Made by a program: the position numbers and the translations under genes. From NCBI GenBank assembly GCA_032622095.1, contig CP136061.1, forward strand, positions 26,476,991 through 26,540,990: DNA of 64,000 bases. Reading direction: 5' to 3'. This DNA comes from Siphonodentalium dalli. Lineage: Eukaryota > Mollusca > Scaphopoda > Gadilida > Siphonodentaliidae. The notes below the pieces were generated by a model. It saw nothing but the letters and a program-made list of their open reading frames with translations. It was not told the origin of the DNA and searched no databases. This document shows, piece after piece, positions 20,703 through 32,188 of this stretch (position 1 is its first letter; each line of letters opens with the position of its first letter).

Positions 20703-22150
20703 ATGTCGAATAGATGAATTTAAGGTGTAGATGATGAGCGCTAATTTATTGTATAGATGCATTTAAGGTGTAGATGATGAGCGCTAATTTATGGTATATA
20801 TATGAATTTAAGGTGTAGATGATGAGCGCTAATTTATGGTATAGATGAATTTAATGTGTAGATGGTGAGCGCTAATTTATGGTATAGATGCATTTAAGGT
20901 GTAGATGATGAGCGCTAATTTATGGTATATATGAATTTAAGGTGTAGACGATGAGCGCTAATGTATGGTATAGATGAAGTTAAGGTGTATATGATGAGCG
21001 CTAATTTATGGTATAGATGAATTTAAGTTGTAGATGATGAGCGCTAATTTATTGTATAGATGAATTTAAGGTGTAAATGATGAGCGATAATTTATGGTAT
21101 AGATGAATTTAAGGTGTAAATGATGAGCGCTAATGTATGGAATAGGTGAATTTAAGGTGTAGATGATGAGCGCTAATTTATGGTATAGACGAATTTAAGA
21201 TATAGATGATGAGCACTAGTTTATGGTATAGATGAATTTAAGGTGTAGATTATGAGCGCTAATGTATGGTATAGATGAATTTAAGGTGTATATGATGAGC
21301 GCTAATTTATGGTATAGATGAATTTAAGGTGTATATGATGAGCGCTAATTTATGGTGTAGATGAATATAAGGTGTAGATGATGAGCGCTAATTTTTGGTA
21401 TAGATGCATTTAAGGTGTAGATGATGAGCGCTAATTTATGGTATATATGAATATAAGGTGTAGATTATGAGCACTAATTTATGGTATAGATGAATTTAAG
21501 GTGTAGACGATGAGCGCTAATTTATGGTTTAGATGAATTTAAGATATAAATGATGAGCGCTAATTTATGGTATAGATGAATTTAATATATATATATGTGA
21601 GCGCTAATTTAAGGTATAGATGAATTTAAGGTGTAGATGATGAGCGCTAATTTATGGTATAGATGAATGTAAGGTGAAGATGATTAGCGCTAATGTATGG
21701 TATAGATGAATTTAAGGTGTAGATGGTGAGCGCCAATGTATGGTATAGATGAATTTAAGGTGTAAATGATGAGCGCTAATTTATAGTATAGATGAATTTA
21801 AGGTGTAAATGATGAGCGCTAATTTATGGTATAGATGAATTAAATATATATATATATATATGAGCGCTAATTTAATGTATAGATGAATTTAAGGTGTAGA
21901 TGGTGAGCGCTAATGTATGGTATAGATGAATTTAAGTTGTACATGATGAGCGCTAATTTATGATATAGATGAATTTAAGGCGTCAATGATGGGCGCTAAT
22001 TTATGGTATAGATGCATTTAAGGTGTAGATGGTGAGCGCTAATTTATGGTATAGATGAATTTAAGGTCTAGATGGTGAGCGCTAATTTATGGTATAGATG
22101 AATTTAAGCTGTAGATGATGAGCGCTAATTTATGGTATAGATGAATTTAA
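20703..22150. repeat. 43-bp minisatellite array, first block (about 33 copies)
   Basis: Units GATGAATTTAAGGTGTA + GATGATGAGCGCTAATTTATGGTATA in tandem, with point changes and two copies expanded by (TA)n near 21585 and 21845. It begins 22 bp after the CTLD exon donor and stops abruptly after GATGAATTTAA at 22150. The same array resumes at 25491. Confidence 0.95.
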
Positions 22151-25100
22151 CCACACTTAAGATAACAGATTGCTTTATATTTGTTATTAGACCAGAAGGC
22201 ATACCTGATGAGCTGCTGGAGCTAAATAGTTTTTATACGACCAACTTTCGGAATATAAATAAAATTCGGAACGGACATAGTAAATATTTCCAAACAAATA
22301 ATTTCTTCTGTGTTATCAAGCTAGTACGATAAGTCAAATATACATACACTTAAATGAACAGTAAATATGACATGTTTACATAGCTCTACGTGTCAACATC
22401 ACTTTAATAAAAGGACCCTTTAATCACACAAACTATTTAACTTATGGATATTTGATTGTATACCTATATATGGGATGGCCCACGTGTTTTATCTGCTATC
22501 ACGATAACAACTTGTATGCATAGGAACTTTGGACACAATCCCAGCCGTTGTACCCTATATATATAACTGTTATATACTCTATATAAAGAGCGTTTACCAT
22601 ATCATATGTATAGGTTTGTAATTAAATACTTATTAACAACAGCCCTATGTATCATGACAAATATAGAATAGACATGTTGTCGTGTAATGTATAGATGCTT
22701 ACTACATTTATACGCCTTGTACGCCAGACTGTTGAGCTACTGCATTACATAAAGAGTGGTTCATCTATGATTTATTTTTATACGGGATTTATGTGTAATC
22801 AAACAACGGGACCTCCCTTGATCAAGGACACGAAATAACCTTCCACGATCGATAGTGTGTGGATAATTCGATAATTGAAAAATTATCGGTGTTGATATCA
22901 TTAATGTGTATGAATGGTTATGGTTTACATATGCATACATGTCAAACACACTTATTTCAACAAAGACGGGAACTCCAGGCCCCAAAATACACAAACAGGT
23001 AATCACGCACGTATGCATATAATTAAATAGCGTTAATTGTTATAAATATTGCGGACTCCAAAAGTCCAACTCCATGCACGCATAAAAGACGCTAATACAT
23101 AGTTAAAATAATATACGATAACGTTTTGTGGCCGACAGTCAATGTCTGTCATTTAGTCAGTCGCCCGTCCGTCCGTTTGCGTCTGTTTTCCGCGAGAGAT
23201 TTTAATATGTCTCACCTGGATGCCATTAGTTTGTGTATACCGATATTTAATTTTTTTAAATACACATATATGATAACGCGGAAATCTGAAAATATAGGAA
23301 TTTATGCGCCCGCTGCGATCTCGGTGGGATCCGGAAACATCCCGCTGACAACAAGGGCACCTCCGATGATTATATAAACAAAATAACCTGACGACGACTG
23401 TTGTGGAATTTAAAGTTGTAAATGTTGGGCTTTGTAAGTGTACACCATGGTGTAAGCAATTCATGAGATTCAGGATTCTCTACAATTTTATTTACACTAT
23501 TTTTATTTTTGACTGGCTAAAACTGCTCCTATACGGCAGACTGTCTGTTCGTCGATCATTGGCATAATATAAGCTTCCGGTGAGCAAGGCAAGGTACCTT
23601 GTTTGTTGGCCCAGGGGCCTATACTATAGAATACATTTTTTGTAATATCAGCGTTAATTTGTGATTTACTAATTTTGTAATACATATTTTGTGTTCTATA
23701 GTATTCGACTGCATTTCTATCAGTGTATTTCTTTCATTGTAGATTTAAAATCAACATATGCCCAAAACTCTTTATATGCAAAATACATTGACATGTAATG
23801 ACTTATGTGATATTTTTTGGCGAACCATCTATATACCGGGATTTTCTTGACCGGAAACTCTTTGCATTTGGTGGAGAAAAAGGGGTCCTGAAAGTTTCAT
23901 CTTTGCATGTTTCATAGTACTCGAACGCTACAGCTTTGTACTATGTAAAAATTCGCAATACGGAATGCTAAAGTACTGGCTAAGCGGGTTCTATAGTACA
24001 GCAATAATACCATTTTTGTAAAAATTCTTTATTAGATTACAACTGCATAGGCTACAGTATTGATTTGTCACGCCGTGATCACGAATTCTTCGTGCGGAAA
24101 ATGGGGAGTGCGATTAGCTGGGTACATGTTCTTTGTAATGCGGTCACGGAATCTCAATTGTTAACCCAGTGTAGGTGGTTTACGCTCAATGTAGTTGAAA
24201 GGAGATAGCCATGTCTGCGGCCTAGATTTTAATTATGAATGGAATTAAAGAGTTACAGTTGTCGGGCTTGGGCTCAAAACGTATATATAAACGATATGTG
24301 TGTGATACGCGGTGAATCGGGGGTTGTGCCATTTCGTGTTGAAACAGTTACTGATAATTTCAGGCTAAGTTGGTTAAGAATCAGTGGATCCCAAATATTT
24401 ACCATGACATTATGTAACTTTTTTGAACCGCATGGCATTTGTGTGCTCAAGAAGTTTGCGTTCACCTTGTGGTCTAAACTATTTAATTTGGCCAATAGTG
24501 TCGCACAGAATGTTCCATGAGGGAATTCTTAGAACAAATCGGGGTACCCTGATCCTTAACTTACCAATGTAGTAGTGCGTGTTGGTTATAAACCAAATGG
24601 CATATGTTTACCTAAATTCAGCCGCTTAGTTGGTATACATGGAAGGGACCGAGAATTAGGTATAGTTTAAGTAGATGGTGATATATATAAGTTTTAAAAT
24701 CGAGGTTGGATGTCCCCGGAAACCCTGGACAATTCCACAATGGAATTTCCAAAATGAACACCCATCCTTGACACAGGTCGAAAATACCAAGTCCGAGAAC
24801 AGCCATCAAACCCCCATCATGGGTTGAATTTTTCCAGCTGCATGGTACCTCAAACTGTTCAACTATTAAGGTCTAGATGTTTCCACTTCTAACATTTCAG
24901 CCGCTGTCCCTGCCCAAAGCTAGCTAGACAAATCAGGTTCCACCCTTGGTAATATTGCTATATCAAGTTGATGTAGCCATTTGAAGGGCAACCGATATGT
25001 GTGTTTGCCGACCTTTTTTCGACAAACCGTTAAGAAACATGTAACATAAAACATCTGAAATGGTAAGTATTCCACGCGATACCGAAGTAATTACTTTTCA

Positions 25101-25490
25101 CCGTGCGAAATTGTGGTCAAAATAACCCAAGCATCGGAAACCATTCACACATAATGTACCTTTATTCATCAACTAAATCACTCACCAACTGACACAAATA
25201 GGCATTGTCATATCATTCGCATATATCATTAGAGTAATTTCCCTTGACAAAATCACAAATGTTTAGATGTGCGTTTAACGAACGGTGGTCGATAGTACTC
25301 GATTTGCCGTCTTTTTGTGATTTACAAGAAATCGCGTTCGCTGTTAGATTACAGTGGTCCATAGTACTCGACACCTTCTGTACGGCTCAAATAAGCCTGC
25401 TATTATAAAAAATGTATTCTATAGTATAGGCCCCGGCCCAGGACGCTGTGGCATCACCATTTCTCATTCTGTATATGGGCTCCATAAAAC
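22151..25490. other. 3.3-kb segment separating two blocks of the 43-bp array
   Basis: Unique AT-rich DNA with no confident gene. It contains an inverted pair of about 55 bp sharing GGGGCCTATACTATAGAATA: plus copy about 23609-23665, minus copy about 25387-25443. An open frame of 93 codons at 24239-24520 has no recognisable motif. The 43-bp unit breaks after GATGAATTTAA on the left and resumes with GATGTTGAGCGC on the right, so only about 6 bases of one unit are missing. The segment therefore looks like an insertion into one array. Its nature is unknown. Confidence 0.5.
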
Positions 25491-26154
25491 GATGTTGAGC
25501 GCTAATTTATGGTATAGACGAATTAAAGGTATAGATGATGAGCACTAATTTATGGTATAGATGAATTTAAGGTGTAGATGATGAGCACTAATTTATGGTA
25601 TAGATGAATTTAAGGTGTAGATGATGAGCGCTGATTTATGGCATAGCTGAATTTAAGGTGTAGATGATGATCGCTAATTTATGGTATAGATGAATTTATG
25701 ATATAGACGATGAGCGCTAATGTATGGTATAGATGCATTTAAGGTGTAGATGAATTTAAGGTGTAGATGATGAGCGCTGATTTATGGTATAGATGAATTT
25801 AAGGTGTAGATGATGAGCGCTAATTTATGGTGTAGATTAATTTAAGGTGTAGATGATGAGCGCTAATTTTTGGTATAGATGATTTTATGATATAGACGAT
25901 GAGCGCTAATTTATGGTATAGATGCATTTAAGGTGTAGATGAATTTAAGGTGTAGATGATGAGCGCTGATTTATGGTATAGATAAATTTAAGGTGTAGAT
26001 GATGAGCGCTAATTTATGGTGTAGATGAATTTAAGGTGTAGATGATGAGCGCTAATTTATGGTATAGATGAATTTAAGGTGTAGATGATGAGCGCTAATT
26101 TATGGTATAGTTGAATTTAAGGTGTAGATGAATTTAAGGTATGGATGATGAGCG
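25491..26154. repeat. 43-bp minisatellite array, second block (about 16 copies)
   Basis: Same unit and orientation as 20703-22150, including variants GAGCACTAAT and GAGCGCTGAT. Some units are shortened to 'GATGCATTTAAGGTGTA' duplications. It ends at GATGAGCGCTATTGATC, directly before a LINE fragment. Confidence 0.95.
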
Positions 26155-26159
26155 CTATT

Positions 26160-26518
26160 GATCTATTGGCAATATAAAATCTCACTCCGTATGTGTTGTA
26201 TCTCACTAAACACTGGACGGCATCATTAGTGAAAATCAGAGCAACAAACCATAGATTACCAATTGAAAACAAACGCGATGGCTTAAAACAGAAAGTAAGA
26301 TGTGCGATACATGTAAATCTGACACAATCGGAGACGAGTATCATTTTGTACTCGTCTCTGACAAATATAAATGTCTACGTGACCGCTGTATCTCAAAATA
26401 TTACTGGGAAAATCCTTCGCGCGAAAAGTTTCATGGTCTCTTGTCAAAAGAAAATATCTCTCGTTTGAAACAAGTCTGTATTTTTCTGAAAAATGCCTTT
26501 ATAGAAGAGTCTTAATTA
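26160..26518 (+). pseudogene. Fragment of a LINE ORF2 C-terminal region
   Basis: Two overlapping frames (26193 onward, then 26300 to a stop near 26513) read as one protein after a frameshift near 26300. The pieces are ASLVKIRATNHRLPIENK, then RCDTCKSDTIGDEYHFVLV and a Lys-rich tail. This matches the C-terminal Cys/His module of LINE B (10200-10341: AKFRCSNHHLPVE and CTLCNKSEIWNEYHYIMDC) in motif and spacing but not in sequence identity. It therefore comes from a related, different LINE. No RT remains. It lies in the lectin gene's second intron. Confidence 0.75.
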
Positions 26519-28270
26519 CAATTAATTGTATACCTGGTGGAAGGAAGCCGAATTAGCTCATTGCATGGTCAATAGTAAAAATTTCAAACTGATAGTCAAA
26601 AGGACATGGAACACATAAAGAAGAATATCTTTATCTATATTCGCGAATGTCTGTGTGTCTGTCTGTCTGCGTTCTATAGAAATTCACAGGGGACCATCTA
26701 TATTATACCAAAGGGGTCTACTAGGGGTAACTTTTTACGAGAAAGATAATGGTGCGGGTTAGAATATTCTAAAGTGACACCGTTGTTCTCAGGGGCAGAA
26801 AAGGGAATGGGCAGAATTTTTTTTTGTCGCCGATTGCCACAAAACTTACATATAATCATCCCCATGATATGAAGAATCTAATGGTGTGGTTTAAATATGT
26901 CAAAAGTGGCGTCGTTCGAGTCAGGGAAGGGGATTCTTCTTCATGATACAAGGAATCTAATTGTAGGAGTTAAAGACGCCAAATTGGTGTCGTTTGGATG
27001 AGAGATTGGGGTGGACACTAAATTTTATAAGAAATGGTTTAGTCGCAGATTGCAAACACACTTATAAAATATCATACCCATGGTATGAGAAGTCTAATGG
27101 TGTGGCTTAAATTTGTCAAAAGTTGCCTCATTCGAGTCAGGGGTGCACTGAAAGGGAGAGGGGCACCAAAATTGATACACAATATTTTTAGGGCCAATTT
27201 CCACAAAATTGATACATGTTCTCATCCATGATACGAGGAATCTAATCGTGTGATTTAAAGACGCCATATTGGTGCTGTTTCTGTGAGAGTTGGGGAGGGG
27301 AGGCGTGTGCACCAAATTTGATAAAAATTTGTTTAGTCGCCGATTAACACCAAACTTATAAATAATCATCTCCATGATATCAGGAATGTAATTATATGGT
27401 CTAAGGATGTCACAAGTTGGGCCATTCGAGTCAGTAGTGCATAGAGGTGAGAGGGGCAATTTGTATACTCGCCAATTTTCACCAATTTTATATATATGCA
27501 TCTCCATAATGAGTCTAAGTGTGTGGTTTAATGGTGACAAAAGTGGCACCACTTAAGTCCGAAATAGGGTCACCAAAACTAATAAAAAATATATTTAGTA
27601 CCAATTACCATCATTTTCATGCCCGTTCTTCTCAAATGATACGAGGAATCAAATCGTGCTGTCTGTCTGTATGTTTTCAATATATAACTGTCAGGGGAAG
27701 AAAAGGGGGAAGAGCGGAAAAATAAAAAAAATATGGTGAAATAGTTTTGTCGCCGATTTCCACCAATCTCATACATAATCACCTCCGCGATATGGCACTG
27801 TTCGAGTTAGCGTTGCAGGGGAGCATCAGCAATTGATATAAGAAACTATTTTTAGCGCAGATTTCCACCAAATTGATATATTATTCGTCTCCGCGATACG
27901 AGGAATATAATCGTGTGATTTAAAGACGCCAAATTGCTGCCATTTGGGTGAGAGGTTGGGGGGGGGTCATAACTATGATAATAATTTGTGTAGTTGCTGA
28001 ATACCACCAAACCTATATATAATCATCTCCAGTATATCATGCATCCATGAGTCTATAATGGACGTGGTTTAATATGTCAAAAGTGACACCGTTAAAGTCA
28101 TGCATGAGGATGGCAAAGCTGATGCAGATATATTTAGCACTAATTTCCACCAAACTAACACACGTTCTTCTCTAATGATACGATGAATCAAATCACATTT
28201 GGTGTCGTTTCGGTCACGGATGGCGAGAGGATATGCACTATCATTGATAAGATTGCTATTCGCCGATATC
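26519..28270. repeat. Field of degenerate ~140-bp repeats
   Basis: ATGATAyGAGGAATCTAATnGTGTG-type sequence recurs near 26866, 26941, 27079, 27230, 27371, 27630 and 27893. It alternates with CCGATTxCCACCAAA and two flavours of follow-on text ('TCAAAAGTGGC...' and 'AAAGACGCCAAATTGG...'). Open frames on both strands are repeat shadows. The left edge has GTCTGTCTGTCTG (26655-26667). Confidence 0.7.
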
Positions 28271-29305
28271 CACCTATACGTTATATATAGTCACCCAGGC
28301 CACCTCCCTATAGTTTTAATGAGTTTTTTGGCGATATGGTGACTCAATTAAGTCACTTGAACAATTATATCTTATATTTATATTGGGATGGGAATCAGGA
28401 CATTCACATAATGAGCTTGCAAAAACAGATACATAGAAGAAGCATTACAAGTATATTTATCATTCTATTTAAAAGATACCTATATTCTTGCAAATTGAGA
28501 GACCTCGAACCGGTTGCATATTAGATTGGCTCATGTATATATTATAACACAATTGAGTCTGTTCCATTCAATACAGTTTCCACAAACAAGTTACAATTTG
28601 TCAAGAGATATGGAAATGTATCGAAGGCCTGTTCAAAAATAGTGGTCACAATGTGCAGTCACATATATTTTCTTCTGATATAAAAGAAAACGCAGTCAGT
28701 AGCACATGACTTTTCAGGATCCTGCAATACTGACATCTGACAAGGGTATATCTGCCCGATACAGCGGATTTCTTTTTAGAACAGACTCATCGACTAATAT
28801 AAACAACTAAAAATCTCGCTCTGTGTCGGGCACATGTAGCTGATATACTTGCGCAACATCATTTCTTTTAAACTGATAATATTAAGCCAATATATAGCAC
28901 CATGAATAGAGGAGCACCTGGACATTTCTTTAAAACAGCTGTATCTTCATGGAGATATGATAGCCATGCAGGTGTCCTCAAAATCTCAGTCTAACCCACT
29001 AGATTGATTGATACATCTCTATATGTATAACCCAATTGTCGTCTTTTATTTTTGCAAACTAATGTGTTTATGATGTTCATGTTTCATGTTATAACTTCTG
29101 AAGTATACGCAATTGTAAATAAATAAATACTTCTTTATTGGTGGAACGGATTAATCGCGATAAACAAAATGACAATCGACAACGTGAGCCACTACTTATA
29201 TTCCATTACTGTGTCAGAATCATGTTTTGTGATGTTATTTGAATATACAATTTATGAGAATACGTGTAACAAATCCAACAAATATCCACACCATGCAAAG
29301 GGTTT
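28271..29305. other. Intronic sequence, no supported feature
   Basis: No coding or clear repeat signal was found here. Confidence 0.5.
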
Positions 29306-29356
29306 CACATCACTTTAACCTGGGCAACGTCGGGTAACCCTGCTAGTAACTTATAT
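29306..29356 (-). repeat. 5' end of the dispersed CCCGAC repeat, minus orientation
   Basis: The reverse complement starts GTTACTAGCAGGGTTACCCG, then ACGTTGCCCAGG. It parallels the ACTAG...CCCGAC.T.GTCCGGG start of the copies at 35741 and 36650. The element could extend left as far as the GTCTGTCTG tract at 26655. Confidence 0.5.
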
Positions 29357-29632
29357 ATACACACACGATTGTTAAAAGAACAAAAACAAAGAAAGAAGAC
29401 AAAACAAACAATACGTTTGTAGGGAGGGGTCTCATATTCATTGTGTACATATTGTATATATGTATATAAACATTCGTAATAGTTATGTGTTAAAATGAAT
29501 TGTGTGAGATTTTAAATAGTTTCAATTTTCAAATCGCTCGGTTTTATTGTTATGTCACTGTTGCTGCCTAAACTTGCTATATCTTTCTCCCCATTATGTA
29601 GATGTGTAACGCGATATGTTTTCTTCTAACAG

Positions 29633-29856
29633 GTACGATGTGGATCGACGGCAAAGATGTTAGTAACAATAACGTGTTTCGATCATATGCGGGCACACCG
29701 GTGCCGTGGATTGAATGGGGTGCTGGTGGTCCCATCGACGGGGCAGTGGATTGTCTGTGCATCGATTACGATTCCCAATCGTCGTCTCCGTCGTACCAGT
29801 ATGAGATGACTGGCCTCGACTGCTTATACACCTGGTCGTATGTTTGCGAGAAGTAA
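29633..29856 (+). CDS. C-type lectin gene, terminal CTLD exon
   Basis: The acceptor is TTTTCTTCTAACAG (AG at 29631-29632). The exon opens with two bases that complete the codon left by the exon ending at 20680, and it ends at TAA 29854-29856. It encodes the second half of the CTLD: TMWIDGKDVSNNNVF, then AGTPVPWIEWGAGGPIDG, DCLCIDY, LDC, and the C-terminal YVCEK. Together with 20483-20680 this makes a domain of about 138 residues, a normal length, with the long-form first Cys pair and one extra Cys (DCLC). The Ca2+/sugar triplet EPN/QPD is replaced (GPI) and no WND is present, so classical calcium-dependent sugar binding is unlikely. Confidence 0.85.
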
Positions 29857-30014
29857 TTAGTGAGATAGGACATAATGCACAGGGCTCGTGAAGTAATATG
29901 AGGATTAGGCAGTTCACACTGGGCTCTCTGTAGCTGTATACAATGTAGTCGCCTCTTTGTTTGAAGGGGGAATGCAAAACCTATATTTTTTTCAAAACTT
30001 ATGGTTTATAGTGT

Positions 30015-30130
30015 TAAAGGGACATAAGGTACTCGCAGTGGTCACATGTAAAAAATCAAAAAAAATTGTAAAACCATCGTAAGAAAACATGGACACGTAG
30101 ATAGTCTTTGTTCTTATTTTTATTATTAAA
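30015..30130. repeat. Dispersed repeat copy 1 (TTAAAGGGAC...)
   Basis: Aligns loosely with 31505-31625: GTTAAAGGrAC, then CTCGxAGTGG, ATGTA, an A-rich run and TGTTxTTATTxT. The pair probably belongs to one low-copy element. The TTAA at its start hints at another TTAA-targeting MITE. Confidence 0.45.
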
Positions 30131-31130
30131 ACCGCTTCTGTAAGGAGAGTACCGTTGTCACAACCATTCTTATGTACACATTGTTGTTTTAGTGGAATTT
30201 CCTATAACTGTCCAAAATTTAATAAAAACTTTATTGTAAACATTGGACAAGGTCATAGCATTGGAAAACATTATGCAATTTATATTTAGACTGAACTATT
30301 TGAACTTGGTACACGACCATTGATGTTTGTTGACTAATCACTGTAACAGTTTTGCTTACATAGCAATGGTTTCAACACGCAACATTTCGTTATCTGAGAA
30401 CTATCATTAATGAATATAAGAAGAATGTTTAACTATCATTTCATGTTCTTCTTAGTAGTGATGCTGTTTCATTTTTTTTTATATATATTTTGCACATTGT
30501 TACGAATTTCGATTGCCTTAGGTCCCGTTAAAATCAACTTAAAATTTAATTTGACGTACTTAATTTCATATAATTATTATAGCAGATTGCATATATTTCT
30601 GAATTCTTTTAGAATAACGTCCATGTTACCAGCATAAATTCCAAAACACTATTTTTTGCGACACCGGGTTATATTATGTCTTACCTCCCCTCGCCAACAT
30701 TGGTCAAAATATTTAATCAGTTGTAAATTTCAATCAAGACAAAACATTTGTTGGGAATTTTACATCAATAAGTTGAAATTGTTCTGGTACTTTAATTTTC
30801 AAGCAATTTATTAGTGGGGAATTAGTTGCTTTTGACAGCATTAGCATATTTACCAACGTCAGGGGTGTTATGTTGGAAAATTCCGTTGTAATTCTTTGTA
30901 AGCTATTGATGAATCCTCATTTTATGCATGGAAAACATGTACATCTCTGTAAATAAAGTATGCCATAGGCGATGCGGCACGGGTTGAGAGGTTTACTCGA
31001 TGAATGTCCTTAGATTTGGAATGAGTTTAGTACATATGACACGTCCAATACTTCATTGACTGGGTCGCCAAGTGGTTCCCCATGCAGATAAAATCAAACG
31101 CCACTGAGTGTGTCCTGCTGTTATCCGTGA
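30131..31130. other. Lectin 3' flank, no supported feature
   Basis: AT-rich with only chance open frames. Confidence 0.5.
30221..30226 (+). promoter_or_regulatory. Candidate polyadenylation signal AATAAA for the lectin gene
   Basis: AATAAA lies 365 bp after the lectin stop codon, in AT-rich sequence. Another AATAAA occurs near 30953. AATAAA is common by chance in such DNA. Confidence 0.35.
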
Positions 31131-31144
31131 TGGTCATGGCCATC

Positions 31145-31410
31145 ATGCAGCATCATACTCGAGCTCTGTGTATCCCCGCATTCATACTCCAGGCTCCTGT
31201 GGTATGCATTCAGCCCCACCATCATACACTCAAGCCATGTGCATCCCTCCTCCTTCATAGTCCAGCACCCTTTGACCTGCTCCCAGCCTTATCATCATAC
31301 TCGGGTCCTGAGCATCCCTCCGCCTTCATAGTCCAGCCTCCTGCGACCTGCGTTCAGCCTCATCCTCATACACGAGCCCCGGGCTTTCTGCTGCTCCCTC
31401 GTCATCGGCC
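31145..31410. repeat. About 87-bp repeat, three diverged copies, C-rich
   Basis: Segments with CATACTC(G/A)AG...TGTGCATCCC...CCTTCATAGTCCAGC and CCTGCxxCCTGC recur near 31155, 31240 and 31295. The 111-codon open frame at 31082-31417 is repetitive and is most likely a by-product. Confidence 0.55.
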
Positions 31411-31504
31411 CCTTTAATAAAGTCTGCCTCGTATCTGTACTCGAGCCCTGTGCATTATTTTGGTCTTGTGTGACAGATGTATAATTGGATTAATGCTAAA
31501 TGTC

Positions 31505-31625
31505 ATGTTAAAGGAACCCAATGTGCTCGGAGTGGGTAAATGTACCCAAAAAAAAAACAAAATGTAAAGACATCAGCCCGATAAGAACCTGGAGAAATAG
31601 ATAAACGTTGTTATTATGTTCATTA
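31505..31625. repeat. Dispersed repeat copy 2 (TTAAAGGAAC...)
   Basis: Relative of 30015-30130; see there. Confidence 0.45.
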
Positions 31626-31708
31626 TTGATAGATCAACCTGGTTCTCAAATAACGAATTTCGCGTATTGAAATAATTATTATATAAATAAAACTGTTACA
31701 GTGATGTG

Positions 31709-32188
31709 TTAACCCTTTCAGTGCCAGGTTCGATTTTTGTATCAACCCATATACCCTGTGCCAATGCATTCTCTTATATATGCGAGTCGACCATAGGTCG
31801 CCTCGCATATATAAGAGAATGCATTGGCCTAACAATTTTTCATCATTTGTTATTATTTTTTACAATTTTTTACAATTTTAATAATGTTTTCTTATATTCT
31901 TTAACAGACCTATTTTGTAGGTTTAGTGCCAGGGAATCTTACGTTTTTCATGGGCATCAAAATTATTACTATGAATACTTGGTGATAGTTTTGAGTTATA
32001 ACATGCCCCTAAGGTTTTATCCGGTTTGTTTTTTAATTTGCTATAGCATGCTTAAGCATACCCAACAAAAATTCAACCCAAAAACATCTAAAAAAAAAAC
32101 AATTTTAATTTTTTAATTATTTTAGGGCCGATTTTACAAACCGTAAATTAGGGCCGATGAGATCGGCCCCTGGCACTGAAAGGGTTAA
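31709..32188. mobile_element. TTAA-flanked piggyBac-like MITE (472 bp) with internal palindrome
   Basis: TTAA at 31709-31712 and 32185-32188 enclose perfect 16-bp TIRs, CCCTTTCAGTGCCAGG (31713-31728) and its complement (32169-32184). A 67-bp near-perfect palindrome (31761-31827, arms CCAATGCATTCTCTTATATA) sits near the left end. The same palindrome is found in the MITE at 33838-34280 and at the window start, although their TIRs differ. The interior is AT-rich. No transposase. Confidence 0.9.

Noticed and set aside
23153-23464. 103-codon minus-strand frame
   Set aside because: No motif, atypical composition, an equally long frame on the opposite strand, no splice context.
24239-24520. 93-codon plus-strand frame
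   Set aside because: No recognisable domain and it is open on both strands, so chance is likely.
27094-27552. 152-codon minus-strand frame
   Set aside because: It runs through the degenerate ~140-bp repeat field and its residues repeat with it.
31082-31417. 111-codon plus-strand frame
   Set aside because: Built from three ~87-bp repeats; no conserved motif.
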